Origin: Herbinix luporum
GTDB lineage: Bacteria; Bacillota; Clostridia; Lachnospirales; Lachnospiraceae
NCBI RefSeq assembly: GCF_900070325.1
Contig: NZ_LN879430.1
Span: 360,501-424,500 of the forward strand
Direction of reading: 5' to 3'
DNA length: 64,000 nucleotides
The notes under the pieces were generated by a model, which had not been told where the DNA came from, ran no database searches, and saw only the letters and a list, made by a program, of their open reading frames with translations. Shown in pieces: positions 1 through 8,678 of the stretch. The position numbers were made by a program, and so were the translations under genes. Position 1 is the first letter of the stretch; every line of letters starts with the position of its first letter.

Positions 1-135
1 GATGAGGATATCGAGATTACTGCTCGTGTAAATCCTCGTACAACTGCAAGACCTGATGACGTACTTAAGATTGCATTTGATATGTCTAAGTTACATGTAT
101 TTGATAAAGATACAGAACAGGTTATCACAAACTAA
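1..135 (+). CDS. Sugar ABC transporter ATP-binding protein, C-terminal end (partial)
   Basis: The window opens inside a gene. The last 44 codons read in frame to a TAA at 133-135. The tail resembles the C-terminal TOBE-like part of MsmX/UgpC-type ATPases, which end in a short beta strand followed by VFD-K-D-T-E and a few polar residues. These ATPases energise carbohydrate ABC importers at the inner face of the membrane. The catalytic Walker motifs lie outside the window, so the family call rests on the tail alone and is tentative. A strong terminator follows directly, so this is the last gene of its transcript. Confidence 0.55.
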   Translation, partial: DEDIEITARVNPRTTARPDDVLKIAFDMSKLHVFDKDTEQVITN

Positions 136-150
136 TATAAGATTATTAAT

Positions 151-178
151 GGGGACACTTCGGTGTTCCCTTTTTTTT
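151..178 (+). terminator. Rho-independent terminator
   Basis: An 8-bp stem (151-158 with 163-170, one G-U pair) closes a TTCG tetraloop and is followed by eight T residues at 171-178. It ends the ABC ATPase transcript. Confidence 0.9.
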
Positions 179-295
179 ATATTTTCTATTTTTCTTACAA
201 ACCAATTTCTGTTAGTTTAATGGGCGAACAAACTTCCCAGATAAGTGTTTTGATAGTATTGTACGAAAAAGCTTGCATATTTTTATATAAAATGG

Positions 296-324
296 TTTAC
301 TTTTAACTATATTAATGATAAAAT
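296..324 (+). promoter_or_regulatory. Sigma-A type promoter for the CdaR-like gene
   Basis: TTTACT at 296-301 and TAAAAT at 319-324 are separated by 17 bp. They lie about 60 bp upstream of the start codon at 385, which has AAAGGAGTG in front of it. Nothing else in 179-384 looks like a gene. Confidence 0.6.
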
Positions 325-384
325 GGGACTAGCTTCTATGAATTTTAGGAGAAAATAGAAATATAATACTAAAGGAGTGTAAAT

Positions 385-1473
385 ATGATATCTAACCAAA
401 TTCTTCAGACTACTATAGACGGGTTAAAAAACATTACCAGAATTGACATCTCCGTTATGGATACAGAAGGTAAGGTGCTAGCTTCCACTGTGGAAAATCC
501 TGAACAATATGAGAATATTGTTTTATCATTTGTAGCTTCTCCTGCCGACAGCCAATCTATCCAAGGATATCAATTTTTTAAGGTATTTGAGGAACATCAG
601 TTGGAATATGTTATTGTAGCTAAGGGTGACAGTGAGGATGTATTTATGGTGGGTAAGATTGCCGCCTTCCAGATACAGAACCTTCTTGTTGCTTATAAAG
701 AACGTTATGATAAGGATAATTTTATAAAGAATTTGCTGCTTGATAATCTGCTCTTAGTAGATATTTACAACCGAGCAAAAAAGCTCCATATTGACTCAGA
801 GGCTAGAAGAGTAGTATATATTATTGAGACAAAGAATGAAAAGGATGCCAATGCCCTTGAAACAGTCCGCAGCCTTTTCTCCGGAAAAACTAAGGATTTT
901 ATTACAGCAGTAGATGAGAAGAACATAATCTTGGTTAAAGAAGTTAAGCCCAATGAAACTTATGAGGATCTAAACAAAACGGCTAAGATTATCTTAGATA
1001 TGCTAAATACAGAAGCTATGACTAAAGTTTATGTAGCTTATGGTACTATAGTTAATGAGATAAAGGATGTTTCAAGATCCTATAAGGAAGCCAAGATGGC
1101 TTTAGATGTAGGTAAGATATTCTATAGTGGAAAAAATGTAATGGCATATAATAATCTGGGAATCGGAAGATTGATTTATCAGCTTCCTATGCCTTTATGC
1201 AAGATGTTCATTAAGGAGATATTTGACGGCAAATCACCGGATGACTTTGATGAGGAGACCTTAACCACAATCAATAAGTTCTTCGAGAACAATCTTAATG
1301 TATCTGAAACATCAAGACAATTATATATTCACAGGAACACTTTAGTGTACCGCTTAGATAAACTCCATAAAAATACTAACTTAGATCTTCGTGTATTTGA
1401 AGATGCTATTACCTTTAAGATAGCTTTAATGGTTGTAAAATACATGAAGTATATGGAGCAGTTGGATTATTAG
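385..1473 (+). CDS. CdaR/PucR-type transcriptional regulator
   Basis: A 362-residue cytoplasmic protein. The N-terminal third resembles the putative sugar-diacid recognition domain of CdaR proteins. The centre (about 150-290) is a GGDEF-like fold without a GGDEF motif, as in this family. The C-terminus (about 300-350) is a PucR-type helix-turn-helix, with the stretch NVSETSRQLYIHRNTLVYRL giving the recognition region. Family members sense small carboxylates or sugar acids and regulate nearby catabolic genes. It is probably monocistronic: a sigma-A-like promoter precedes it and ctpA follows after 35 bp. The ligand cannot be read from the sequence. Confidence 0.75.
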   Translation: MISNQILQTTIDGLKNITRIDISVMDTEGKVLASTVENPEQYENIVLSFVASPADSQSIQGYQFFKVFEEHQLEYVIVAKGDSEDVFMVGKIAAFQIQNLLVAYKERYDKDNFIKNLLLDNLLLVDIYNRAKKLHIDSEARRVVYIIETKNEKDANALETVRSLFSGKTKDFITAVDEKNIILVKEVKPNETYEDLNKTAKIILDMLNTEAMTKVYVAYGTIVNEIKDVSRSYKEAKMALDVGKIFYSGKNVMAYNNLGIGRLIYQLPMPLCKMFIKEIFDGKSPDDFDEETLTTINKFFENNLNVSETSRQLYIHRNTLVYRLDKLHKNTNLDLRVFEDAITFKIALMVVKYMKYMEQLDY

Positions 1474-1508
1474 ACTACCCTTTGAACTATCTATGTTAGG
1501 AGGAGTAT

Positions 1509-2743
1509 ATGAAGAAAAATTATTTGACCGGGTTTCTTACGGGACTGTGCGGTGCCTTACTTGTTTTTATGCTAATGGGGACTGCCTATTTTCGTTTTTT
1601 TATGCCCCCAGGCTACAGACAGTTCCCATAGGGGATACCAAAGTCTCCGAAGATGAAGAAGAACCTTACGGTCATATTGTTAGCAAACTATCTGTTTTAC
1701 AGATGTTGATTGATACTTATTATCTGGATGAAGTAGATAATGAAGCGTTGGCTACCGGAATATACAAGGGATTTGTAGCCGGCCTTAACGACCCTTATTC
1801 CACATATTACACCAAGGAGGAATTCTCTAACCTTCAGGAGAGTTCATCCGGTGTTTATCATGGAATAGGTGCTGTTGTAAGCCAGGATAGAAAAACCGGA
1901 GTAATTACTATTGTAAGACCTTATAAGGACGGACCGGCATATAAGGTGGGATTGCTCCCCGATGACATTATCTATAAAGTTGAAGGGGAAGAAGTCACCG
2001 GCAAGGACTTGGCGGAAGTTGTCAGTAAAATGAAAGGAAAGGAAGGTACTAAGGTCAATATATCTATTATTCGGGACGGTGAAGCGGAACCCATTGATTT
2101 TACTATTGTAAGGCAAAAGATAAATATACCCACAATAGAATATGAGATGCTTGAGGACGATATAGGTTATATACAGATTATTGAATTTGATGAGATTACT
2201 GTTTCACAATTTAATGAGGCCATAGATAAGTTAGAAAAGATGGGTATGAAGGGGCTTGTTGTTGATGTTAGGAACAACCCCGGTGGTCTTTTAGAGTCTG
2301 TAGTTCAGATGCTAGATCGCCTGATTTTCAAAGGCTTAATCGTATATACGGAAGACAAATATCATAACCGAGAGGAAGAAAGAGCAGAAGATCCCAACAA
2401 GTTTGATAAGCCTCTTGCTGTACTTATTAACGGTAACAGTGCCAGTGCATCAGAAATATTTGCCGGTGCTATACAGGATTATGAAATCGGAACCGTAGTG
2501 GGTACCACCAGTTTCGGTAAGGGAATAGTACAAAAGATAATACCTTTAAGTGACGGAACGGCTGTGAAGCTTACTATATCTAATTATTTCACACCAAAAG
2601 GCCGAAGTCTCAATGGTACCGGTGTTGAACCGGATATAGAAGTGGAATTGCTAGATGAGTTAAAACAATTAGTAACCATTCCCCATGACAAGGATAACCA
2701 ACTTCAAAAGGCCATAGAAGTTATTAAGGAGCAAATACAATAA
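1509..2743 (+). CDS. ctpA: S41 family C-terminal processing protease (CtpA-like), frameshifted near the N-terminus
   Basis: This is a membrane-anchored serine protease that cleaves periplasm-facing or exported proteins near their C-termini. An ideal ribosome site (TTAGGAGGAG) precedes ATG 1509, which starts a typical signal anchor (MKKNYLTGFLTGLCGALLVF) in one frame. That frame stops at 1629-1631. The rest of the protein is read in the -1 frame: PDZ domain about 95-190, catalytic Ser in NSASASE and Lys in SFGKG. The crossover fits the T7 run at 1595-1601: one extra T, or a -1 slip, gives a continuous protein of about 411 residues, normal for the family. An ATG at 1493 opens the downstream frame but has no ribosome site and yields no anchor. 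Confidence 0.8.
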
Positions 2744-2745
2744 AA

Positions 2746-2794
2746 TATATACCAGCATAAATTCCCCTTCAAGGGGAATTTATGCTGGTATATA
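2746..2794. repeat. Perfect 24-bp inverted repeat with a 1-nt centre
   Basis: The arm at 2746-2769 is the exact reverse complement of 2771-2794, with C2770 at the centre. It begins three bases after the ctpA stop codon. There is no T-run on the right side; an A-rich stretch follows. It could act as a transcript 3'-end hairpin, but its length and perfection exceed ordinary terminators in this window. Confidence 0.9.
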
Positions 2795-2866
2795 CAAGAT
2801 AATAAAAAATAATGACATCGCAGTAAATCAATTAAATACAGAAGATTGCGTAGAAAAGGAGGTATT

Positions 2867-4036
2867 TTGCCTATTAGCAAGGTAATAGCTACCGTAGATT
2901 GGAATGTTATTTTTATGATTGCCGGCACCATGGGTATAGTAGGCTTCTTTATAGAATCTAAAATGCCCTCATTGTTAGCCGACCAGATCATTAATCTGGT
3001 ACCCAATGTAAAATGGGCTATAATAGCCTTGGCTTTATTTGCCGGAATTATATCTGCTTTTATTGATAATGTGGCAACCGTATTAATGATTGCCCCTGTG
3101 GCGGTAACCATAGCTAAAAAGCTTAAGATATCTCCTGTAAATAGCGTTATTGCCATTGCCGTCTCATCTAACTTACAGGGTGCGGCCACCTTGGTAGGAG
3201 ATACCGTATCAATTTTGCTTGGTGGACATGCTGGCCTAAGCTTTAATGATTTCTTTTTTCTTGAGGGAAAACCGGGGCTTTTCTGGATTGTAGAAGCAGG
3301 TGCCTTGGTTGCTACTTTAGTTCTTGTAATAGTCTTTCGTAAGGAAAAGGATCCTATTGACAAACAGGAGCTTACAAAGGTAGAGGATTATTTTCCTACA
3401 GTTCTTTTGGTAGGAGTAGTATTACTACTAATTATCAATTCTTTTATTCCCGGGAAGTACAAGCCTGATGCCATTGAAGGCTTAATAAATGGAATCATAT
3501 GTATGACCTTATTTTTAATAGGACTAATAAGAAAGTTTATTAAAACTAAAGATACAGAAACATTTATTGAAGCCCTTAAATCCATAGACTATGATACAAT
3601 ACTTCTTCTTGCCGGGCTTTTTATTGTAATAGGTGGAATTACTGAAGCCGGTTTGGTTAAGGAGATTAGTAAGATATTTGTAAAAGTCAGCGGTGATAAT
3701 GTATTTTTAATATATTCTCTAGTAGTATGGGCTTCTGTATTATTCTCCGCCTTTATTGACAATATACCCTATGTGGCAACCATGCTTCCGGTTGTAGGAG
3801 AAATATCAAGTATAATAGGTGTTGAAGCAAACTTATTATACTTTGGTCTTTTAATCGGTGCCACCCTTGGGGGTAATATAACCCCTATCGGTGCTTCAGC
3901 TAATATTACAGGACTTGGTATTCTTAGAAAAGAAGGCTATGATGTTAGTGCACCTACTTTTATGAAAATCAGTGTTCCTTTCACTTTGTCAGCAGTAGTA
4001 GCAGGATATTTATTAGTATGGCTTATATGGAGCTAA
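2867..4036 (+). CDS. ArsB/NhaD-like (SLC13 superfamily) permease, N-terminally short
   Basis: A polytopic inner-membrane protein of about 390 residues, rich in membrane helices. It has the family features of an internal duplication and two matching segments with AFIDN (FAGIISAFIDNVATV and FSAFIDNIPYVATM), plus glycine-rich GATLGGNITPIG near the end. Relatives exchange Na+/H+ or export arsenite or other anions; the substrate is unknown here. The start is uncertain: TTG 2867 has AAAGGAGGT only 3 nt upstream, and an in-frame TTG at 2846 has no ribosome site. Relatives usually carry one or two more membrane helices before the conserved DWNVIFM segment found here at residue 12. Upstream in-frame sequence meets a TGA at 2813-2815, so the gene looks 5'-truncated or re-started. 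Confidence 0.65.
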   Translation: MPISKVIATVDWNVIFMIAGTMGIVGFFIESKMPSLLADQIINLVPNVKWAIIALALFAGIISAFIDNVATVLMIAPVAVTIAKKLKISPVNSVIAIAVSSNLQGAATLVGDTVSILLGGHAGLSFNDFFFLEGKPGLFWIVEAGALVATLVLVIVFRKEKDPIDKQELTKVEDYFPTVLLVGVVLLLIINSFIPGKYKPDAIEGLINGIICMTLFLIGLIRKFIKTKDTETFIEALKSIDYDTILLLAGLFIVIGGITEAGLVKEISKIFVKVSGDNVFLIYSLVVWASVLFSAFIDNIPYVATMLPVVGEISSIIGVEANLLYFGLLIGATLGGNITPIGASANITGLGILRKEGYDVSAPTFMKISVPFTLSAVVAGYLLVWLIWS

Positions 4037-4066
4037 GTCTTCAAAGACCAGATTAAGCCATATAAG

Positions 4067-4122
4067 AATGACATTTATCAAGTTTATTAGGCTTTGCCTA
4101 CTTGTTAAATGTCATTTTTTTT
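4067..4122 (+). terminator. Rho-independent terminator
   Basis: An 11-bp outer stem (4067-4077 with 4106-4116) encloses a smaller inner stem and is followed by T residues to 4122. It separates the permease from the flagellar cluster. Confidence 0.8.
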
Positions 4123-4132
4123 AAAAGAACTA

Positions 4133-4159
4133 TAATATTAAATCAAAATCATCCGATAA
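4133..4159 (+). promoter_or_regulatory. Sigma-D (flagellar sigma-28) promoter for flgM
   Basis: TAAT at 4133-4136, a 15-nt spacer, then TCCGATAA at 4152-4159. The sigma-28 consensus in Gram-positives is TAAA, 15 nt, GCCGATAA. It lies about 65 bp upstream of flgM, the expected class of gene. Confidence 0.7.
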
Positions 4160-4223
4160 ATAATATAGAATATAATAGTAGAATGAATTAGAAGTTAAAA
4201 TTTTTTTAGTAGGTGGTGAGATA

Positions 4224-4502
4224 ATGCGTATAGAAGCATATAACAAGGTAAATCAAATTTATAATACAAGCAAAGTTCGAAATGTAAAAAAGACAGAAAA
4301 AAGCAGTTTTCAAGATAAGCTGGAAATATCTCAGACAGCCAATGATTACAGTATAGCTAAGCAGGCTGTGGATCAAACTCCTGATGTAAGAGAGGATAAA
4401 ATTAATGAGATTAAGAAACGTATGGAATCCGGAACCTATAATGTAAGTATGGAAGATGTGGCTGAAAAAATAGTTAGTCGGTATTTTGATGAACTGATTT
4501 AG
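4224..4502 (+). CDS. flgM: Anti-sigma-28 factor FlgM
   Basis: A 92-residue soluble protein, normal for FlgM. It binds sigma-D/FliA and holds late flagellar genes off until the hook is finished. The C-terminal half carries the typical sigma-binding region (VREDKINEIKKRMESGTYNV followed by a final amphipathic helix). The N-terminal half is polar and probably disordered. It is first in the cluster, 21 bp ahead of flgN, behind a sigma-D-like promoter, so it would be controlled by the sigma factor it inhibits. Confidence 0.88.
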   Translation: MRIEAYNKVNQIYNTSKVRNVKKTEKSSFQDKLEISQTANDYSIAKQAVDQTPDVREDKINEIKKRMESGTYNVSMEDVAEKIVSRYFDELI

Positions 4503-4523
4503 TTTATGGAAATGAGGTAAAAT

Positions 4524-5036
4524 GTGGCGAGTTTAATTGAAGAATTAATCAGTGTATTAGATAAGGAACACGAAATATATAAGGAGCTTATCCCTATTGC
4601 AAGGGAAAAGACACAGATTATTGTAAAAAATGATACGACAGCCTTGCAAGAGATTACTGCTAAGGAGCAGAAGGCTATTGATAAAATTACAGCCCTAGAA
4701 AACAGCAGAGGCAAGCTAATGGAGGATATTAAGACTGTTCTTGGTAAAAGGAATGAGAACTTAAATTTAGCAACATTAATTGGGCTTTTAGACCGGCAAC
4801 CTGAGGAAAAGCAAAAGTTATCCTTACTACATGATAAACTCAAGGAAACCGTGGGTGTTTTAGTAGATATAAATAACAGAAACAAAACTTTAATACAGCA
4901 ATCCCTAGAAATGATAGAATTTAATATGAATTTTCTTCAAAGTGCAAGGATGGCCCCGGGGGATAATACTTATACCAAATCTGCCTCTCAAAAAAGTGAG
5001 AACTTAGGAAGTGGCATATTCGATGCAAAACAGTAA
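4524..5036 (+). CDS. flgN: Flagellar export chaperone FlgN-like protein
   Basis: A 170-residue, almost wholly helical protein that begins with GTG 4524 behind GAGGT. The ATG two bases upstream is out of frame and stops at once. FlgN proteins are cytoplasmic chaperones that keep the hook-filament junction proteins FlgK and FlgL ready for export. Three of those genes (two flgK, one flgL) follow at once, which supports the call. The C-terminal tail is polar and ends in a short Phe-Asp motif. Confidence 0.78.
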   Translation: MASLIEELISVLDKEHEIYKELIPIAREKTQIIVKNDTTALQEITAKEQKAIDKITALENSRGKLMEDIKTVLGKRNENLNLATLIGLLDRQPEEKQKLSLLHDKLKETVGVLVDINNRNKTLIQQSLEMIEFNMNFLQSARMAPGDNTYTKSASQKSENLGSGIFDAKQ

Positions 5037-5061
5037 GTAAATTATATAAAGGTGGTATATT

Positions 5062-6792
5062 ATGGCTTCATTTGGTAGTTTATATGTGGGTGTATCGGGC
5101 TTGAATGTCAGTCAAGCTGCTCTTAATGTAACCTCACATAATTTGGCTAATATCGACACTAAAGGTTATGTCAGGCAGCAGCCTGTAATTACCGATTTTC
5201 AATATGTCAAAAAGGGGGATTCCCACCTTTCTTCTATGCAGCTGGGCTTAGGTGCCAATTTTGCAGAAATTAAACAGGTCAGGGATATGTTTTTGGATCA
5301 AGCCTATCGCCAGGAGATTGGCCGACAGGCTTTTTATGAATCTCAGTATCAGGCAATTTCTGAAATTGAAGGCTTGTTCGGGGAACTAGAAGGGGTTCAA
5401 TTCCAGAACACTATGAATGAGTTTTGGGAAGCTATGCAGGAGCTATCCCGGGAGCCTGATAATATAGTGGCCAGGGCTTCCTTTGTTCAAACGGCAGTTT
5501 CATTTATTGAAAGGGCTGACAATATATACGGCCAGTTAAGTGATTATCAGATAAATTTAAATACGCAAATTATTGATCAGGTTAATAGAATCAATGAGAT
5601 TGGAAATGAAATCAAGGAATTGAATATAAAGATAAGACATTACGAAAGTGCGGGAGTAGAAAAAGCCAACGATTTACGAGATCAAAGAAATTTGCTTCTA
5701 GATGAACTAAGTAAGATTGCAAATATTACATATAATGAGGATAAAGATGGAGTGGTAACGGTAAACCTAGAGGGGATGTCCTTTGTTTCAGAAGATTTGG
5801 TTTACCGGATGGAAACTGTAAAGATTAGTGAAGATTCTGATATGCTTAAGCCTGTATGGGTAGCCCATGGCTACGTGGATGTTTTTAATATGGATAGACC
5901 CCCCTCATCTATGCATGATACCGATATAGGTTCCCTTAAAGGTCTGCTTCTTGCCAGGGGTCATAAGAAGGCTAATTATACTGATATACCTGTAAGAGAA
6001 AGATATGAAACAGAAAGCATGTATCAAGAAGCGGTAAGGGAATATAATAATAAAATCAGCCCGTCGGTGGTAATGACTGTACAAGCACAGTTTGACCAAC
6101 TAATCCATGGAATAGTTACAATGATTAATGATACCTTAAGCCCCAATAAGGAGGTTACCTTAGCTGACGGAAGTAAGATGAAGATTTTGGATGTGGAGAA
6201 AGCCCCGGTGGGAATGGACTCAGACAGGGAGATGGGTGAGGCTTTATTTACCAGAAAGAGTATGGCCCGCTACAGTGATTGGGAGGAAATACAGATAGTT
6301 AATGAAGATGGTGAAATTGAGACCATATCCGCCAGAATATACATTGAGGAAGATCCAAAAGATAATTATTCCCTATACACCATAGGGGAAATAGAGGTAA
6401 ATCCCCGGGTTCTTCAGAATAAATCTCTTCTGCCTCTGATGAAAAACGACAAAACAGGAGCCTTTGATATAGAAGTAGCACAGGAATTGTTAGATAAATG
6501 GCAGAAACCTTTTGCCACCTTGTCACCAAACACATTAACTTCCAATAATGTAAATGACTATTATATTTCATTTATATCGGAGTTAGCTAACAGAGGAGAT
6601 CAGATTAATACTATCAGCTTAAATCAGGAATCCATGGTGGCTAGTATAGATAACAAGAGAGCAGAAGTGATAGGAGTATCTTCTGATGATGAGCTTACTA
6701 ATTTGATAAAATACCAGCATTCATACAATGCTGCTGCAAGATATATCAATGTAGTCAGTGAGATGTTAGAACACATTATTATGAATCTGTAA
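5062..6792 (+). CDS. flgK: Flagellar hook-associated protein 1, FlgK (copy 1)
   Basis: A 576-residue exported junction protein linking hook and filament. The N-terminus shows the flagellar rod/hook motif (ALNVTSHNLANIDTKGYVRQ). The C-terminus has the matching D0 helix (NLIKYQHSYNAAARYINVV). The middle is a long coiled-coil D1 region with the signature L-R-D-Q-R-N-LLLDEL at about 205-218. A ribosome site AAAGGTGG lies upstream. It is followed after 11 bp by a second flgK. The two copies share the end domains but differ widely in the centre. Confidence 0.9.
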   Translation: MASFGSLYVGVSGLNVSQAALNVTSHNLANIDTKGYVRQQPVITDFQYVKKGDSHLSSMQLGLGANFAEIKQVRDMFLDQAYRQEIGRQAFYESQYQAISEIEGLFGELEGVQFQNTMNEFWEAMQELSREPDNIVARASFVQTAVSFIERADNIYGQLSDYQINLNTQIIDQVNRINEIGNEIKELNIKIRHYESAGVEKANDLRDQRNLLLDELSKIANITYNEDKDGVVTVNLEGMSFVSEDLVYRMETVKISEDSDMLKPVWVAHGYVDVFNMDRPPSSMHDTDIGSLKGLLLARGHKKANYTDIPVRERYETESMYQEAVREYNNKISPSVVMTVQAQFDQLIHGIVTMINDTLSPNKEVTLADGSKMKILDVEKAPVGMDSDREMGEALFTRKSMARYSDWEEIQIVNEDGEIETISARIYIEEDPKDNYSLYTIGEIEVNPRVLQNKSLLPLMKNDKTGAFDIEVAQELLDKWQKPFATLSPNTLTSNNVNDYYISFISELANRGDQINTISLNQESMVASIDNKRAEVIGVSSDDELTNLIKYQHSYNAAARYINVVSEMLEHIIMNL

Positions 6793-6803
6793 GGGAGAGT
6801 GTT

Positions 6804-8660
6804 ATGGCTTCAACATTTTTTGGATTAAATATCGGAAAGACCGGATTATATGCATATAAGGCAGCCCTTAATACAACAGCCCACAATATATCCAACTCAG
6901 AAACTGAAGGATATACCAGGCAGGTTATGGGACTAAAAGCAGGAAAAGCCCTAAGAATGAATAGTACATATGGTATGGCCGGAACCGGTGTAGAGGTAAC
7001 AGGAGTAATACAGCTTAGGGATGAGTATTACGATTTAAAATATAGAAAAAACAATACAATTCTAGGTGAATATGCAAGCAAATCCCACTATATGACCGAG
7101 ATAGAAAACTATTTTAATGAAGTAAGTGTGGAAGGCTTTACAACTGCATTTGATTCCATGTATAACAGCCTGCAGGAGCTGTCTAACAATGGCTCCAATC
7201 TATCTGTCCGCAGCCAAGTTGTTAATTATGGAAAGAGCCTAACTGAATTTTTTAATTCCTTATCAAAAAATTTAAAAAATATACAGGAAGAATGTAATTT
7301 TGAAATCAGAAACATGGTGGATAAGATTAACTCAACCGCACAACAGATTGCTGCCCTTACTAAACAGATAAATACCTTGGAAGTAAGCGGAGGCACTGCC
7401 AATGATCTTAGGGATCAAAGGGCACTACTTGTAGACGAATTGTCACAGGTGGCAGGTGTAACAGTCAGTGAAAGTGTGGTAGGAGCAGGTATTGGAGTAA
7501 CCACTTATTTAGTAAAGATAGACGGTCAGACCTTGGTGGATGGAGCCAATTATAATAAGCTTCAGGTGGTTCCAAGGCAGTATAAAAACAATCAAAATGA
7601 TATAGACGGATTATATGATATAGTTTGGGAAAGCGGTCAAAGCTTCAATTTGTCAAGCCAAAGCCTTGGGGGCGCCCTAAAGGCCTTATACGAAATAAGA
7701 GACGGAAATAACCGTCATAATCTACAGGGAAGTATCTATGGGATTGCAGGAGATTCTTATTTGACCTTAACCGATACTAATATAAATGAAGTGGAAAAGT
7801 TAAACATTCCCGAAACCGGGGTAATTACAGTAGAAAATAAAAAATATGCCTATACAGGTTTTGAAGTAAACATAGATGAGGAAAGTGGTAAATATACCTA
7901 TACCTTTGAACTAGAAGAGCCCCTTTGGCTGCCTGTTGAAAGTAGCGATGCCTCGGTAGGTGAAAGTATTAATTATAAAGGAATTCCTTATTATCTAGAT
8001 CAGCTAAATGAATTTATCAGAACCTTTGCTAAGGCATATAATGATATCCATAGAACGGGAAAGGACCTTGATAATAACTCAGCAGCAGACTTCTTTACAG
8101 CTACAAATAAGGTTAATGGCAGGGAATATGTATTTGGCCCCTTAGCAGATTCCGATGATCAGTATTACTATGAATATAATCGTTTTAGCTCTCAAACCGG
8201 TGGTTTTTATGAAGAAGTGCCACAAAATAGACCTTTATACGGCTCATATTACTTTATGACTGCTGAAAACTTTACTATCAATAGTGATTTAATAAATAAT
8301 CCCAACAGAATTGCTACAGCTACCGATGTAGTCAACGGAATTGATAATAACGATGTGGTAGAAGCCCTAATTGCATTAAAAAGGGACAAGACTATGTTTG
8401 GACAAGGTGATCCCGGCGGCTTTATGAATACCTTAGTTGCAGATATTGGTATAGATACTAGGAAAGCCAATAATTTTGCTACCAACCAAGAAGATATATT
8501 AAATGCTATAACTAACCAGAAATTATCTATATCCGGAGTGGATATAGATGAAGAAGCCATGAATCTGGTTCGTTTTCAAAATGCATATAACTTATCGGCT
8601 AAAGTAATATCGGTTATGAATGAGATATATGACAGGTTAATTAATTATATGGGTGTATAG
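6804..8660 (+). CDS. flgK: Flagellar hook-associated protein 1, FlgK paralogue (copy 2)
   Basis: A 618-residue protein with the same end motifs as its upstream neighbour: ALNTTAHNISNSETEGYTRQ near the N-terminus and NLVRFQNAYNLSAKVISVM at the C-terminus. The coiled-coil signature (NDLRDQRALLVDEL) lies at about 200-213. The central domain is longer and does not resemble that of copy 1, so the pair is an old duplication and not a recent tandem repeat. Both are probably junction-zone proteins that use the FlgN chaperone encoded upstream. One may form the main hook-filament adaptor and the other a second ring or an alternative junction. Confidence 0.87.
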   Translation: MASTFFGLNIGKTGLYAYKAALNTTAHNISNSETEGYTRQVMGLKAGKALRMNSTYGMAGTGVEVTGVIQLRDEYYDLKYRKNNTILGEYASKSHYMTEIENYFNEVSVEGFTTAFDSMYNSLQELSNNGSNLSVRSQVVNYGKSLTEFFNSLSKNLKNIQEECNFEIRNMVDKINSTAQQIAALTKQINTLEVSGGTANDLRDQRALLVDELSQVAGVTVSESVVGAGIGVTTYLVKIDGQTLVDGANYNKLQVVPRQYKNNQNDIDGLYDIVWESGQSFNLSSQSLGGALKALYEIRDGNNRHNLQGSIYGIAGDSYLTLTDTNINEVEKLNIPETGVITVENKKYAYTGFEVNIDEESGKYTYTFELEEPLWLPVESSDASVGESINYKGIPYYLDQLNEFIRTFAKAYNDIHRTGKDLDNNSAADFFTATNKVNGREYVFGPLADSDDQYYYEYNRFSSQTGGFYEEVPQNRPLYGSYYFMTAENFTINSDLINNPNRIATATDVVNGIDNNDVVEALIALKRDKTMFGQGDPGGFMNTLVADIGIDTRKANNFATNQEDILNAITNQKLSISGVDIDEEAMNLVRFQNAYNLSAKVISVMNEIYDRLINYMGV

Positions 8661-8678
8661 TAAGGTAGGAGGTGTCCC

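Noticed and set aside
2704-3363. Long minus-strand open frame opposite the permease
   Set aside because: It spans the palindrome and the opposing membrane-protein gene, has no ribosome site and reads as low-complexity Ser/Thr/Ile-rich sequence.
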